64,000 nt of DNA from Paenibacillus helianthi (lineage in GTDB: Bacteria > Bacillota > Bacilli > Paenibacillales > Paenibacillaceae): positions 62,001 through 126,000 of the forward strand of contig NZ_LVWI01000030.1 in NCBI RefSeq assembly GCF_001909055.1, in the 5' to 3' direction. Made by a program: the position numbers and the translations under genes. This document shows, in pieces, positions 25,501-33,739 of the stretch; positions within the stretch are counted from its first letter, which is position 1; each line of letters begins with the position of its first letter. A model generated the notes under the pieces. It made no database searches, was not told the origin of the DNA, and worked only from the letters and a program-made list of their open reading frames with translations.

Positions 25501-25891
25501 CAGCTACGTTTTGTGGATTCCTGTGGTCTTCATCCGGCTCCATTCCAGATGATTGTCCATCCACGTCTTCTTCGGCATAGAGGACAGATACCAGAACTGC
25601 GGCAATATGCTTGCAAAACGGTCCACCGTGGGAATACGCGGGACAGGAGCATTTGCCGTTCACGTCTCCGTCGCTGTCTATGGTAAGCGTGATATCGTAA
25701 GGCTCCAGTCCGTAGACAGTAGCCTGATATTTCGAATATTCCAGTCCCTCATTATTCTCTACGGCGGCCAGCCGGACCTTTCCAGCTTCATAATCCTCTG
25801 AGCCCCGTTCAAAAGCTGCCTTGCCGCACAGCAGCCGGATTACCCGTTCCGGCACATAAAAACTCACCGCATGATCACTTCCTTCTAACAT
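22559..25891 (-). CDS. SWIM zinc-finger SNF2-family DEAD/DEAH helicase
   Basis: A 1110-residue SF2 ATPase that moves on double-stranded nucleic acid. The N-terminus has a SWIM zinc finger (CSCPAYSHGGPFCKH near residue 80). A long bacterial SNF2-associated region follows. The ATPase core starts about residue 650: LRDYQQYGFQWL, Walker A DDMGLGKT, Walker B box LVLDEAQ, TGTPVEN, and in the second lobe MLIFSQFTEML, SLKAGGTGLNL and RAHRIGQ. Bacterial relatives are linked to transcription or DNA repair without a defined substrate. An alternative start is GTG 25867. It is monocistronic. Confidence 0.93.
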   Translation of the reverse strand: MLEGSDHAVSFYVPERVIRLLCGKAAFERGSEDYEAGKVRLAAVENNEGLEYSKYQATVYGLEPYDITLTIDSDGDVNGKCSCPAYSHGGPFCKHIAAVLVSVLYAEEDVDGQSSGMEPDEDHRNPQNVADDSNDRFLVSSMLGLFENNRQRPSGAGAYVDVRIPLEMEFICKPFAYNFGNRMLGLELKVGPKRLYIVQKIRAFLERVHRGEPFEFSKHFMYDPALHCFKKEDNAVLLKLIEILLNERIYQGNAAPYSSYSGSMGGERVLAIPPFFWESLLPVLGASSSVHWQASDTVTAGIPIENGLPKLSFQFDEAEEKGYRLDITGLAQLTVMEDYGLVLSESKLLKLPVQECIRLSELKRMLAESRTNGIVIAPGQMETFMDKVIPGLKKLGQVHIAAAIADRIVQTQLQARLYLDRVRDRLLAGLEFQYGTIVVNPLEEQMRDRGDEVILMRDSETEQRILDLMAHESFARTDSGYIMNDEEGEYDFLYHTIPLLEPLLQVYATTAVKLRVPTGTYVPKASLTWNEKTDWLDFKFGMDGIPESDIVLVLKSLQEKRKYYRLPDGALLPLETAEFQEIIALINELGMGTADIPGAEFSLPLIQGLHLDADTGKGGTDAIRIGRSFRRLLANMHSPENLDFPLPETLAPVLRDYQQYGFQWLKTLAHYRFGGILADDMGLGKTLQSIAFLLSELEDIRKTGLPALIVAPASLLYNWQNELKRFAPQIQAAIADGNLTERSRTLRNAAGCDVVITSYPLLRRDVELYVKHSFHTLVLDEAQVIKNHATQTAQAVKALQARYRFALTGTPVENALEDLWSIYGVVFPGLFPGKKAFHDLPRETVARRIRPFLLRRLKSDVLKELPEKIESLQASELLPEQKKLYVAYLAKLRKEALKHLDSDEFGNGFGNGRIKVLAGLTRLRQLCCHPALFVDGYTGGSGKFEQLLEIIEECRSSGKRMLIFSQFTEMLGMISREMGLQGISHFYLDGHTPASKRVELCGLFNEGERDLFLISLKAGGTGLNLTGADTVILYDLWWNPAVEQQAADRAHRIGQKKVVQVIRLIAQGTVEDKMYELQQKKKNLIDEVIEPGQEALSSLTEQDIREILMI

Positions 25892-25961
25892 ATCCTTAAA
25901 TGCTGAATTACTATAGCTTCCATATTAGCAGAACATGCGTACGCCTTCAAAGCAGGAATAC

Positions 25962-26004
25962 AAAAAGCCATCCTGGGCCCGCAGTTCTGCAGGTAGAGGA
26001 TGGC
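25962..26004 (-). terminator. Rho-independent terminator of the tetR-ABC transcript
   Basis: On the minus strand GCCATCCT pairs with AGGATGGC around a loop that holds an extra CTGCAGAACTGC-type pairing, and five Ts follow (plus-strand AAAAA at 25962-25966). It lies about 100 bases after the tetR stop codon. Confidence 0.75.
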
Positions 26005-26100
26005 CGTGGGTCGCGGGCGATATGCTTAATTCGATTGGCCGACAGGTGCCAAAAAATAGGACGGATATTTGATGAAATTGGTTTTAACAATATTTTCTGT

Positions 26101-26799
26101 TCATTGATTCTCACGCCGTATTGCCGGACCGCTGATCCCATGCAGCATGAACTCAATAGTCAGGTTGATCTCAGCTTCATCATCCCAGTCTTTGTCCGGC
26201 ATCAGCAGCAGGCGTGCCAACAGATACCCGATTACGGAGGAGATAGTGAAGCGTATAATCGAAGGGGTGGGAACACCTGCCACCTCGCCCTTTTCTTTGA
26301 AATGATCGGTGATATTCGTTACCCGCTCCAGTATATTGTTCATAACATTTTCAATGAACTGTTCCCGGAGAACCGGCTGGAAGGGGATTTCCTGTACGAA
26401 TATTCTCAGGATCTTAAAATTTTTGCGGGCGAACTCCAGGCGGTTCACCATAAAGGCCCGCAGGAACGCTTCATAGCTCTCAAAAGGAACATCCAGCACT
26501 CCGCCGAAATTGCGAAGCACGAAAGGTGCGATCATCTTGGCCATAGCCGGGCTTACAATAGACAGCAGCAGCTCTTTTTTGGTCTTGTAGTAGCGGAATA
26601 TGGTACCTTCTGCCACTCCCGCCCTTTGGGCAATTTCACTGGTGGAGGCAGCGGCGTAGCCCTTCTCGGAAAAAATCTCAATTCCCGCCTGCAGAATGGC
26701 CAGCTGCTTGGGTGTCATCTTTTGTTCTTCACTGAGGGTCAGCAGCTCCGCGATCCACTCTTCCTGACCTTGCTGCTCTGCCGCTTTGTTCTTTTGCAT
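26101..26799 (-). CDS. TetR/AcrR family transcriptional regulator
   Basis: A 232-residue DNA-binding repressor. The helix-turn-helix is ILQAGIEIFSEKGYAAASTSEIAQRAGVAEGTIFRYYKTKKEL in short segments near residues 30-75. The C-terminal ligand-binding domain is helical, with a pattern like the FadR/KstR-type export regulators. Start 26799 has GGGAGGACAAC upstream; a TTG ten codons earlier is less likely. It is the third gene of the ABC-transporter transcript, and a perfect palindrome in that operon's promoter (28647-28666) is its likely operator, so autoregulation is expected. Confidence 0.9.
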   Translation of the reverse strand: MQKNKAAEQQGQEEWIAELLTLSEEQKMTPKQLAILQAGIEIFSEKGYAAASTSEIAQRAGVAEGTIFRYYKTKKELLLSIVSPAMAKMIAPFVLRNFGGVLDVPFESYEAFLRAFMVNRLEFARKNFKILRIFVQEIPFQPVLREQFIENVMNNILERVTNITDHFKEKGEVAGVPTPSIIRFTISSVIGYLLARLLLMPDKDWDDEAEINLTIEFMLHGISGPAIRRENQ

Positions 26800-26856
26800 G
26801 CGGTTGTCCTCCCAAAACTTTTCCTTCAATATAGTCTATCACAGGAAAATTAAAGT

Positions 26857-27894
26857 TTACATTTTACGATGCTTGCGCAGAGCCAGCACATTGAGCAGCA
26901 TGAACAGGAGGGAGAAGCCAATCAGCGCGTAGACATCAAGGTCAATGGCGTTCCAGCCTTTGCCGCGGATCATGATATTCGTCAGCGCTTCCGAGCCGTA
27001 ATAGATCGGCGTTGCCAGTCCCACACGCTGCAGCCACAGGGGAAGGGTATCCAGCGGGAACAGCCCGCTCAGAAAAATCTGCGGAACAATAATCAGCGGA
27101 ATGAACTGGATCATCTGTAGCTCATTGGCGGCATATGCCGAGAGCAGCGTGCCCAAAGTCAGAGCCGACATCGAGAGCAGGAGGGTCAGCAGCAGCACAT
27201 AGCCGAAGCTCCCCGCCATCATAATGCCGAGCACCTGGATAGAGAACCAGGAGATCAGCAGCGCCTGGAACACGGTGAAGATACCGAACCCGCAGACGTA
27301 GCCAAGCACAATCTCCCAGCGCTTCAGGGGCGTGGAGAGCAGACGCTCCAGTGTTCCGGTAGTCCGCTCCCGCAGGAAGGAAACACCGGCAATCAGGAAG
27401 ACGAAGAAAAAGATAAATACACCAATCATAATCGGACCAAAGCGGTCAATGGTCTTCATATCCTCAGCGCCGTACAGATAGCTGATCTGCGGTTTCATCT
27501 GGCCTTGTCCCGCATTTGCCGGATGAAAATTCTGGATGGCTGCAGACACAGCCATCATCACCGCCCGGTTTGCGGTCGGATTGCTGCCCTCAAGAATAAC
27601 CTCGGGTGAAGTTCCGTTTAGAGTAACGAGGGCATCCAGCTCACTTTCCTGAAGGTCGGCTTTGCCGAGGTCCGCTGATTTGTATGGAACAACCTTCGCG
27701 TTCTGCGCTTCAAGTGCGCTGGTGAAAGGGATCGCACCGCCGGAGACCCCGATCTTTGGCTCATAGGCATTTCCATTGAATACCAGACTCATCAGGCTGA
27801 GCACGAGAAGTGGGGCGATGAACATGAGCGCCATGGTTCTTTTATCATGAATGAATTGCTGCAGGATCCGCAGGGTAATTGCGCGTACTCTCAT
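26857..27894 (-). CDS. ABC-2 type exporter permease
   Basis: A 345-residue membrane protein. One N-terminal membrane segment (MALMFIAPLLVLSLMSLVF) is followed by an extracytoplasmic domain of about 130 residues. Five more membrane segments complete the DrrB/YhhJ-like ABC-2 topology, with the family signature FLRERTTGTLERLLSTPLKRWEIVLGY at the end of the second segment. It exports a drug or lipid; the cargo is unknown. The start overlaps the stop of the ATPase gene by 4 bases. Confidence 0.92.
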   Translation of the reverse strand: MRVRAITLRILQQFIHDKRTMALMFIAPLLVLSLMSLVFNGNAYEPKIGVSGGAIPFTSALEAQNAKVVPYKSADLGKADLQESELDALVTLNGTSPEVILEGSNPTANRAVMMAVSAAIQNFHPANAGQGQMKPQISYLYGAEDMKTIDRFGPIMIGVFIFFFVFLIAGVSFLRERTTGTLERLLSTPLKRWEIVLGYVCGFGIFTVFQALLISWFSIQVLGIMMAGSFGYVLLLTLLLSMSALTLGTLLSAYAANELQMIQFIPLIIVPQIFLSGLFPLDTLPLWLQRVGLATPIYYGSEALTNIMIRGKGWNAIDLDVYALIGFSLLFMLLNVLALRKHRKM

Positions 27895-28622
27895 CGCCGG
27901 GCACCTCCATAATATAGAAAAGCGTCTTCCATCGAAGCAACGCCTGCAGATTGCAGCAGACCCTTCGGAGAATCCACAGCCAGCAACTGCCCGTCCCGGA
28001 TCATCGCGAGCCGGTCACATTTTTCCGCTTCGTCCATCACATGGGTAGTCAGCACAATAGTGGTACCCTTTCCGTTCAATGCACGCAGCTCTTTCCAGAT
28101 AGACTGGCGTAATACCGGATCAATGCCCACCGTAGGCTCGTCAAGAATGAGCAGCGGGGGTTCATGCAACAAGGCGATCGCCAGCGACAGGCGCCGCTTC
28201 ATTCCGCCGGAATATTGATCCACGCGTTTACGCAGATGCTCCTGCAGATTTACAATCTCCATCACATCGGCGATCCGCCGGACACGGTTTCCGCCCTTTA
28301 GTCCATAAAGGGACGCGAAGAATTCCAGATTTTCTTTGGCGCTTAGCTCGGTGTAAAGTGCATCCGACTGCGCCATATAGCCGATTTGCTGCAGCAGGGA
28401 GAGCTTGGGCACAAGGGTTCCCAGCACCTTCACTTCCCCTGAGGTAACTTCATCAATGCCGGTCAGCAGCTTCACGAGCGTAGTTTTACCTGAGCCGGAA
28501 GGGCCAAGGATACCGAAGGTTTCGGCCTGCTCCACCTGAAGTGTAATATCCTTCAGCACCTCTCTGCTGCCAAATGCGCGGTGGACATGGGTTACAGCAA
28601 TCACAGGATTCACTTGGTTCAT
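27891..28622 (-). CDS. ABC exporter ATP-binding protein
   Basis: A 243-residue nucleotide-binding subunit of a drug-resistance-type (DrrA/CcmA) exporter. Walker A is GPSGSGKTT, the signature is YSGGMKRR, Walker B is LLILDEPTVGIDP, and the H-loop is TTHVMDEAEKC. It is first in an operon with the permease and the TetR regulator. GAGGAG lies before the ATG on the minus strand. The promoter and palindromic operator can be read directly upstream. Confidence 0.94.
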   Translation of the reverse strand: MNQVNPVIAVTHVHRAFGSREVLKDITLQVEQAETFGILGPSGSGKTTLVKLLTGIDEVTSGEVKVLGTLVPKLSLLQQIGYMAQSDALYTELSAKENLEFFASLYGLKGGNRVRRIADVMEIVNLQEHLRKRVDQYSGGMKRRLSLAIALLHEPPLLILDEPTVGIDPVLRQSIWKELRALNGKGTTIVLTTHVMDEAEKCDRLAMIRDGQLLAVDSPKGLLQSAGVASMEDAFLYYGGARR

Positions 28623-28646
28623 GTCAATCTCCTCGATTCCATGGAT

Positions 28647-28666
28647 ATGAGTGAGTACTCACTCAT
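28647..28666. promoter_or_regulatory. perfect 20-bp palindrome, likely TetR operator
   Basis: ATGAGTGAGTACTCACTCAT reads the same on both strands. It lies directly downstream of the -10 box of the ABC-transporter promoter, where a repressor would block RNA polymerase. TGAGTGA-type half sites are common for TetR/AcrR regulators. Confidence 0.8.
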
Positions 28667-28667
28667 T

Positions 28668-28696
28668 ATTCTAAATCAATCCGTTACAGATGTAAA
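28668..28696 (-). promoter_or_regulatory. sigma-A promoter of the ABC exporter-tetR operon
   Basis: On the minus strand -35 TTTACA (28696-28691) and -10 TAGAAT (28673-28668) are separated by exactly 17 bases. The operator palindrome begins one base after the -10 box. Confidence 0.75.
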
Positions 28697-28840
28697 TTGC
28701 TTTTTCAGCAGTGAAACCCTAATGAAAAGATTTTTTTAAAGTTTAACCAAAAAGGAGTTTTAATCTGTGGAAGTTTAGGGTAATTATGGGTATCAGTAAA
28801 TATACTAATAATAAACTTTCCATAGAAGAGGGGCTGGAAA

Positions 28841-29284
28841 ATGACCTACAGAAAGGTTGTGCTGGGCTTGCTGGTATGGGTGGCCGCGGCAGGACTTGGT
28901 GCATGCAGCAATCCCGGAAGTGAGACGGGTGAAGGGCATTTTCGCACTTTGGCGCAAGAAGGCGTAGACAAGTCACAGTATCTTCCCGGGGATTTGCCGA
29001 TTCCAGCCGGTGCGGGTATTACATTTACTGAGGGTGAGGCAGCCCACGGAAAAAAGTCCTCCATGCTGATCTATGAAACCCGGGAAAGCATGGATGAACT
29101 CGGCAGCACTTATCAAAAGTATGTGAATGACAAATCGCTGAAACTCGGGACACAGATTGTGGACAGGAAAAACATGATTATTAGTGGCAAGGTCCCTAAT
29201 GCATATTCCTATTCTATTATAGGCACCAGCTCGGCTTCGAATCCCGGCAGTACCGAAATTATCGTAACATGGATTGAGAATTAA
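28841..29284 (+). CDS. small lipoprotein of unknown function
   Basis: A 147-residue secreted lipoprotein. The signal peptide is hydrophobic and ends at lipobox LGAC with Cys22. The mature part contains LPGDLPIPAGAGITFTEGEAAHGKKSSMLIYETRESMDEL-type sequence, a small alpha/beta domain in which a helix (MDELGSTYQKYV) follows two strands, and ends EIIVTWIEN. The family is not recognised. AGAGGGG precedes the ATG. It is divergent from the exporter operon and is followed by an imperfect hairpin. Confidence 0.8.
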   Translation: MTYRKVVLGLLVWVAAAGLGACSNPGSETGEGHFRTLAQEGVDKSQYLPGDLPIPAGAGITFTEGEAAHGKKSSMLIYETRESMDELGSTYQKYVNDKSLKLGTQIVDRKNMIISGKVPNAYSYSIIGTSSASNPGSTEIIVTWIEN

Positions 29285-29307
29285 CGTATTTAACCTAAAA
29301 TTTACCT

Positions 29308-29342
29308 TAAGGCCGACCTTGATTGCTCAGGTGCGGTCTTAT
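29308..29342 (+). terminator. imperfect terminator hairpin after the lipoprotein
   Basis: AAGGCCG-ACCT pairs with AGGT-GCGGTCTT with one G-T pair and small bulges, followed by ATTTG. It is weaker than other terminators in the window. Confidence 0.5.
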
Positions 29343-29350
29343 TTGTGCAG

Positions 29351-29389
29351 TTAATATTTCCATAACATTCCTCTCGAACAGAATTGACA
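29351..29389 (+). promoter_or_regulatory. weak candidate PhoP-type boxes and -35 element
   Basis: TTAATA (29351-29356) and ATAACA (29362-29367) are 11 bases apart, the spacing of Bacillus PhoP half sites. A TTGACA follows at 29384-29389, but no good -10 box sits 17 bases after it. The case rests mainly on the phosphate operon lying downstream. Confidence 0.3.
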
Positions 29390-29442
29390 CTCGTAGATGA
29401 AAATAACATTAGCAGTTACCTATAGGAAAAGGGTGAATCTAA

Positions 29443-30861
29443 TTGAGAAATAGAAAATGGTTCAGCGCGGCTTTGGCTTCAGCACTTCTCGTAACAGGAG
29501 GAGCGGGAAGTATTTTGGCAACAAGCAGCAGTGCTAATGCTGCCGCCGTTAAGACCTCAGCAGTCAAAGAAGGCAGCACCACCTGGACTGTGAACGGAAC
29601 GCCAGTGACCCTTAGCACTATTGACAGCAAAGGCTATAAGCTGTATTCGCTAAGTCAAGTGGCAGGGGAGCTTGGCGCCAAGCTGATCTTAGGCAGCGGA
29701 GGCTTTCAATTGAACGACAGCAAGGGATTACATAATGTAGTCATTCAAGCAGGCTCAAAAAGCTATCAAGTAGATGGTGTGGCACAACAATTCACCATCG
29801 CACCTGTCGATTATAACGGTAAAACGTATGTAGAGCTGACGAAGCTGGTTACTTCGCTTGGCGGAGAACTGCAGGCTGAAGGTCAGACGATTCTGAGCTT
29901 TGCCCGTCCGGAAGGTCAGTTTGATACGCTGCACTGGAGTGCCAATGGGAGCATTATTGCGAACAAAAGCGATTCCGAAACAGCGCAGCTGTTCAAATTC
30001 CGCACATACCCTGGCGACTACGAGGTTTTCTCTTCCAATGAAAGCGCACTGGATTTCGCAGTTTCCACAGATCAGAACTGGGGCGCGTTCACCGATGAGA
30101 CAGGCCAGCTGAAGCTGATCAACCTTGCCAGCGGAGCCATCTCTGCACTTGGAACGGATACCAGCGTGAAGACGGATCTGGTCTGGTCGCAAGATGGCAA
30201 GACCATCTACTTCATCCAGGGTGACAAGCAGGAGAAGATCGCTCAAATCTCGGTAGAGACTGGTGCCGTTAAAGCACTGCTTGAAGATAAAGTGGAGAAT
30301 AAATCAGAACTGCGTCTGTCTGCTGATGCCAAGAGTGTTGTCTACATTGTTAACGTAACCGGGGTCGCCAAAAATGATGCTGACAGTACAGAAGATTCGC
30401 TTACTGTAGATTTCAGCAAAGCCGGAGAACAGCTGTATAAGCTGGATCTCGCTACCAAAGATGCGAAGCCTGTAGCTCTGACTACAGCGCTGGACAATAA
30501 GTTGTATCCGGAAATTCTGGCTAATGGCGGAGTCGTGTACCTGAGTGCAGATCCGGATGGCAATGCAGCCAACACCCTGAAATCCATCGCAGTGGACGGT
30601 ACTATTACGAACATCGCTCTTGATGTTGAACCTTCATGGTCAACTGGGGTATCCACAGGTCTGATCGTCTCCGGTACAGCAGCGGACGGAAGCACTTCTA
30701 TCTATTCCATTGATGCCAGCGGCAGCAAAACAGTGCTGTTCCATACGTCCGAAGATGTATCAGAAGTATCCGTATCTAAAGATGGCAGCAAGCTTGCTGT
30801 TGTCAGCGACGGCAAAGTGCTCCTAATCCAGGGCGGCAAAGCACTTCAGCTCTCCAAATAA
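29443..30861 (+). CDS. secreted protein: stalk-type N-domain plus beta-propeller
   Basis: A 472-residue exported protein. It has a signal peptide (RNRKWFSAALASALLVTG, cleavage likely near ANAA). Next come about 120 residues resembling the copper-amine-oxidase N-terminal (stalk) domain, with the VNGTPVTL / YKLYSLSQVAGELGA and DYNGKTYVELTKLVTSLGG repeats. The C-terminal 290 residues form a TolB/PD40-like beta-propeller with blades like DLVWSQDGKTIYF, LRLSADAKSVVYI and VSVSKDGSKLAVV. The TTG start has GGGTGA 7 bases upstream. It is only 59 bases upstream of pstS with no terminator between, so it may belong to the phosphate operon. Confidence 0.8.
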   Translation: MRNRKWFSAALASALLVTGGAGSILATSSSANAAAVKTSAVKEGSTTWTVNGTPVTLSTIDSKGYKLYSLSQVAGELGAKLILGSGGFQLNDSKGLHNVVIQAGSKSYQVDGVAQQFTIAPVDYNGKTYVELTKLVTSLGGELQAEGQTILSFARPEGQFDTLHWSANGSIIANKSDSETAQLFKFRTYPGDYEVFSSNESALDFAVSTDQNWGAFTDETGQLKLINLASGAISALGTDTSVKTDLVWSQDGKTIYFIQGDKQEKIAQISVETGAVKALLEDKVENKSELRLSADAKSVVYIVNVTGVAKNDADSTEDSLTVDFSKAGEQLYKLDLATKDAKPVALTTALDNKLYPEILANGGVVYLSADPDGNAANTLKSIAVDGTITNIALDVEPSWSTGVSTGLIVSGTAADGSTSIYSIDASGSKTVLFHTSEDVSEVSVSKDGSKLAVVSDGKVLLIQGGKALQLSK

Positions 30862-30920
30862 ACGACTGAGGCAACACCCACATCATATAACGGCGGAATC
30901 GCCGAGAGGAGAAATTATTC

Positions 30921-31784
30921 ATGAAGATTTTCAAAAAATTCACAGTTACAGCTTTGACCGCGGTTATCGCGGTAACTGCATCTTTTGCCGGAATCGCGGC
31001 TGCTGCAGATTCACTTAAGGGGAAAATTACAGTCAACGGCTCCACCGCATTGCTTCCGCTGACGCTGCAGGCAGCCAAGGAATTCCAGAAGCTTCATCCG
31101 AAAGTCAAAATCGCTGCTTCCGGTAAAGGTTCTGTCACTGGACCACAAGCTGTGAAGAAAGGGATTGCCGATATCGGTGCATGCGACTGGGATGCAAGCA
31201 TGGACGTTCCCGGCTTCAAGGCTTTTGAAGGACAAGTAGCTAACAAAGTAGCCGTTATTCCTTTTGCCACCATTGTTAACAAAAATGTAGGTGTAGATAA
31301 CCTCACTACCGAACAGCTGCAAGGCATTTTCTCTGGGAAAATCACCAACTGGAAAGATGTCGGCGGATCGGATGCCAACATTGTAGTCGTTACCCGTGCC
31401 TTCGGTTCCGGTACACGTGTTAACTATCAGGCTAAGGCACTGGCTGGCGGGGATATCACGAAGAAAGAGAAAAACTATAAAGAAACCGGATCAAGCGGCG
31501 ACATGAAAACTGCTGTTGCTACAACCCCTAACGCTATCGGCTATATCGACCTTGTCTATGTAAGTGGCGGCGACATTAAGGCTGTGAAATTCAACGGTGT
31601 TGAAGCAACTTCAGATAATGTTATCAATGGATCTTACAAGATTTGGGCTTACGGATATTATATGACCAAAGGCCAGCCAAGCGGCGTTACCAAAGAATTC
31701 ATCGATTATGTACAAAGCAAGAAGTTCCAGCAGGGTTCCCTGAAGAAGCTGAAATTCATTCCGATTTCCGCAATGAAGGGTTAA
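30921..31784 (+). CDS. pstS: phosphate ABC transporter substrate-binding protein
   Basis: A 287-residue extracytoplasmic phosphate-binding protein. The signal peptide is followed by KGKITVNGSTALLPL, whose GSTxLxPL loop binds phosphate. SGKGSVTGPQAVKKGIADIG and VVTRAFGSGTRVNYQ supply further phosphate ligands. The signal ends AAAADS without a lipobox Cys, so it is probably not lipidated by this site, unlike many Gram-positive PstS proteins. AGAGGAG precedes the ATG. A hairpin without T tract (31827-31863) separates it from pstC. Confidence 0.95.
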   Translation: MKIFKKFTVTALTAVIAVTASFAGIAAAADSLKGKITVNGSTALLPLTLQAAKEFQKLHPKVKIAASGKGSVTGPQAVKKGIADIGACDWDASMDVPGFKAFEGQVANKVAVIPFATIVNKNVGVDNLTTEQLQGIFSGKITNWKDVGGSDANIVVVTRAFGSGTRVNYQAKALAGGDITKKEKNYKETGSSGDMKTAVATTPNAIGYIDLVYVSGGDIKAVKFNGVEATSDNVINGSYKIWAYGYYMTKGQPSGVTKEFIDYVQSKKFQQGSLKKLKFIPISAMKG

Positions 31785-31826
31785 TGGTAAGTCTTTTAGA
31801 ATCATGAACATATATTGAACGGTAAC

Positions 31827-31863
31827 AGCGGCCAGCTCCGGAGTTCATGCGGGGGTGGCCGCT
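31827..31863 (+). promoter_or_regulatory. intercistronic hairpin between pstS and pstC
   Basis: AGCGGCCA (31827-31834) pairs with TGGCCGCT (31856-31863), extendable by GTAA/TTAC. No T run follows. Such a structure can protect the pstS part of the mRNA and lower pstC expression, which fits the need for more binding protein than permease. Confidence 0.55.
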
Positions 31864-31878
31864 TACAGGAGGGAAAGT

Positions 31879-32829
31879 ATGGGGGCACCGGTCCAGAACC
31901 TGGCATCGCGGGCACAGAAGAGCAGTCTTGCAGAAAGCAGTATAAGCACCAAACGCCACAACAGGCATTTATTCAGCAACACCATGTTCCGTTATTATTT
32001 TCTGTTCAGTATCCTTGCACTTTGTCTGGTGCTTGGACTTGTCATTGTATTCATCGGCAAAACGGCGCTGCTTCTGTTCGCTCATCTCTCGCCGCTTGAG
32101 TTCTTCTTCTCATTCAACTGGAGCCCGGAAGAGGAAGCCTTTGGCGCCGCTGCCTTTATTGTTAATACATTATCACTGACGGCCCTGACACTGCTCATTG
32201 CGGTTCCCGTGTCGGTAGGAATGGCTGTGCTGTGTGCGGAGATTGCTCCGAAATGGCTCAAGGGTTTTATCCGGCCGGTGCTGGATTTGCTTGTCGGGAT
32301 TCCTTCGATAGTCTATGGTTATCTGGGGTTGACCGTGCTATTGCCTTTTCTGCGCAGAGTCAGCGGGGAAGGGCTGGGAGACGGCCTGCTTGCGGCAGCG
32401 CTTGTCCTGGCTTTGATGGTGTTACCTACTATTTGCCGGATCAGTGATGATGCCATCATTGCCGTTCCGCGCAAATACCGGGATGCCGCTTATGCCCTTG
32501 GTTCCACGCGTCTGCAGGTGATTATGCGTGTAGTTCTGCCCGCAGCCAATAGAGGCATTATCTCGGCAATTATTCTGGGCATGACCCGTGCGGTTGGAGA
32601 GACAATGGCAGTTGTGATGGTTATCGGTAATACGCCGCAGCTGGCCAAAACCCTGTTCACTCCCTCATCCGTGCTGACCAGTAACATCGTAATGCAGATT
32701 TCTAATGTGGAATTTGACTCCACCTGGAACTATGCGCTGCACATGATGGCCTTTCTGCTGCTGTTGATTTCGTTTGTGCTGATCCTTATCATCCGCATAT
32801 TAGGCCGGAAAAGGAGGGATGCAGCATGA
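31879..32829 (+). CDS. pstC: phosphate ABC transporter permease PstC
   Basis: A 316-residue membrane permease with six predicted membrane segments after a cytoplasmic N-terminus of about 35 residues. The conserved region GIPSIVYGYLGLTVL marks PstC. The cytoplasmic EAA-type loop is YRDAAYALGSTRLQVIMRVVLPAANRGI, followed by GMTRAVGETMAVVMV. ATG 31879 follows GGAGGGAAAG; an ATG eight codons upstream lacks a ribosome site. The stop codon overlaps the pstA ATG. Confidence 0.95.
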   Translation: MGAPVQNLASRAQKSSLAESSISTKRHNRHLFSNTMFRYYFLFSILALCLVLGLVIVFIGKTALLLFAHLSPLEFFFSFNWSPEEEAFGAAAFIVNTLSLTALTLLIAVPVSVGMAVLCAEIAPKWLKGFIRPVLDLLVGIPSIVYGYLGLTVLLPFLRRVSGEGLGDGLLAAALVLALMVLPTICRISDDAIIAVPRKYRDAAYALGSTRLQVIMRVVLPAANRGIISAIILGMTRAVGETMAVVMVIGNTPQLAKTLFTPSSVLTSNIVMQISNVEFDSTWNYALHMMAFLLLLISFVLILIIRILGRKRRDAA

Positions 32830-33701
32830 ATTTTACCCGAACACGCCATTCGGCCCGTTCACAACGTAACAACAAATTGGCAACCATTGCTTTTTACACC
32901 CTGGGCGCTCTGGTCATGCTGCTGATTTTCTGGCTGCTCTTCACCATTCTAAGCAAAGGCGTGCCATCGCTCAGACCAGACTTCTTGATCAAGCAGCCGG
33001 AGGAAATGGACGCTGGCGGCGGTATTGGCCCGGTGCTGTTCAACTCCTTCTATATTTTGTTCATTTCGCTGCTGATTTCGATTCCGATTGGTGTCGGGGC
33101 CGGAATTTATATGGCGGAATATGCGCCGGATAATAAGTTCACCGGAGCGCTGCGCATCTGCGTGGAGTCGCTATCCTCGGTTCCTTCCATCGTATTCGGG
33201 CTGCTGGGTCTCGCGATCTTTGCCGAATACTTTAACGTCGGACTGACCATTCTCGGCGGCGGTGTCAGCCTGGCACTGCTCAATCTGCCGATGCTGGCCC
33301 GCGTTACGGAAGAAGCGGTACGCGCCGTTCCCGGAGAGATCCGTGAAGCAGGCTATGCCCTGGGAATGACCAAGTTCCATGTTATCCGCAAGGTGGTGCT
33401 GCCGGTAGCCATGCCAGCTATCGTGACCGGTGTCTGTCTGGTGGCAGGACGCGCCTTCGGGGAGTCGGCTGTTATTATTCTGACTGCGGGCCTCAGCACT
33501 TCCGGCGAGATGTGGGATTTCAATCTGTTCTCGCCAGGCGAGACACTGGCTGTTCATCTGTGGTATGTACAGTCAGAGGCCATCGTTGAGGATGCGCGGC
33601 AGATTGCCGACAAGTCCGCAGCCGTGCTTGTGTTCGTGGTACTGCTGATTAATTTCATCTTCCGGTTCCCGCTGTGGCTCGGACGCCGCCGGGGACGCTA
33701 A
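32826..33701 (+). CDS. pstA: phosphate ABC transporter permease PstA
   Basis: A 291-residue membrane permease that pairs with PstC. VESLSSVPSIVFGLLGLAIF is the family's hallmark, with the EAA-type loop REAGYALGMTKFHVIRKVVLPVAMPAI and GRAFGESAVIIL. It starts inside the pstC stop codon (ATGA). A strong terminator follows 39 bases later. The genes normally next in line, pstB (ATPase) and phoU, are absent from this locus and must lie elsewhere. Confidence 0.95.
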   Translation: MNFTRTRHSARSQRNNKLATIAFYTLGALVMLLIFWLLFTILSKGVPSLRPDFLIKQPEEMDAGGGIGPVLFNSFYILFISLLISIPIGVGAGIYMAEYAPDNKFTGALRICVESLSSVPSIVFGLLGLAIFAEYFNVGLTILGGGVSLALLNLPMLARVTEEAVRAVPGEIREAGYALGMTKFHVIRKVVLPVAMPAIVTGVCLVAGRAFGESAVIILTAGLSTSGEMWDFNLFSPGETLAVHLWYVQSEAIVEDARQIADKSAAVLVFVVLLINFIFRFPLWLGRRRGR

Positions 33702-33739
33702 GCGGCAGCAGATCTCTCATTTATACGTTCTAATGAATA

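Noticed and set aside
22559..25891. Several 80-270 codon frames opposite the SNF2 helicase gene
   Set aside because: They are antisense shadows caused by codon bias; none has a ribosome site or a protein-like composition.
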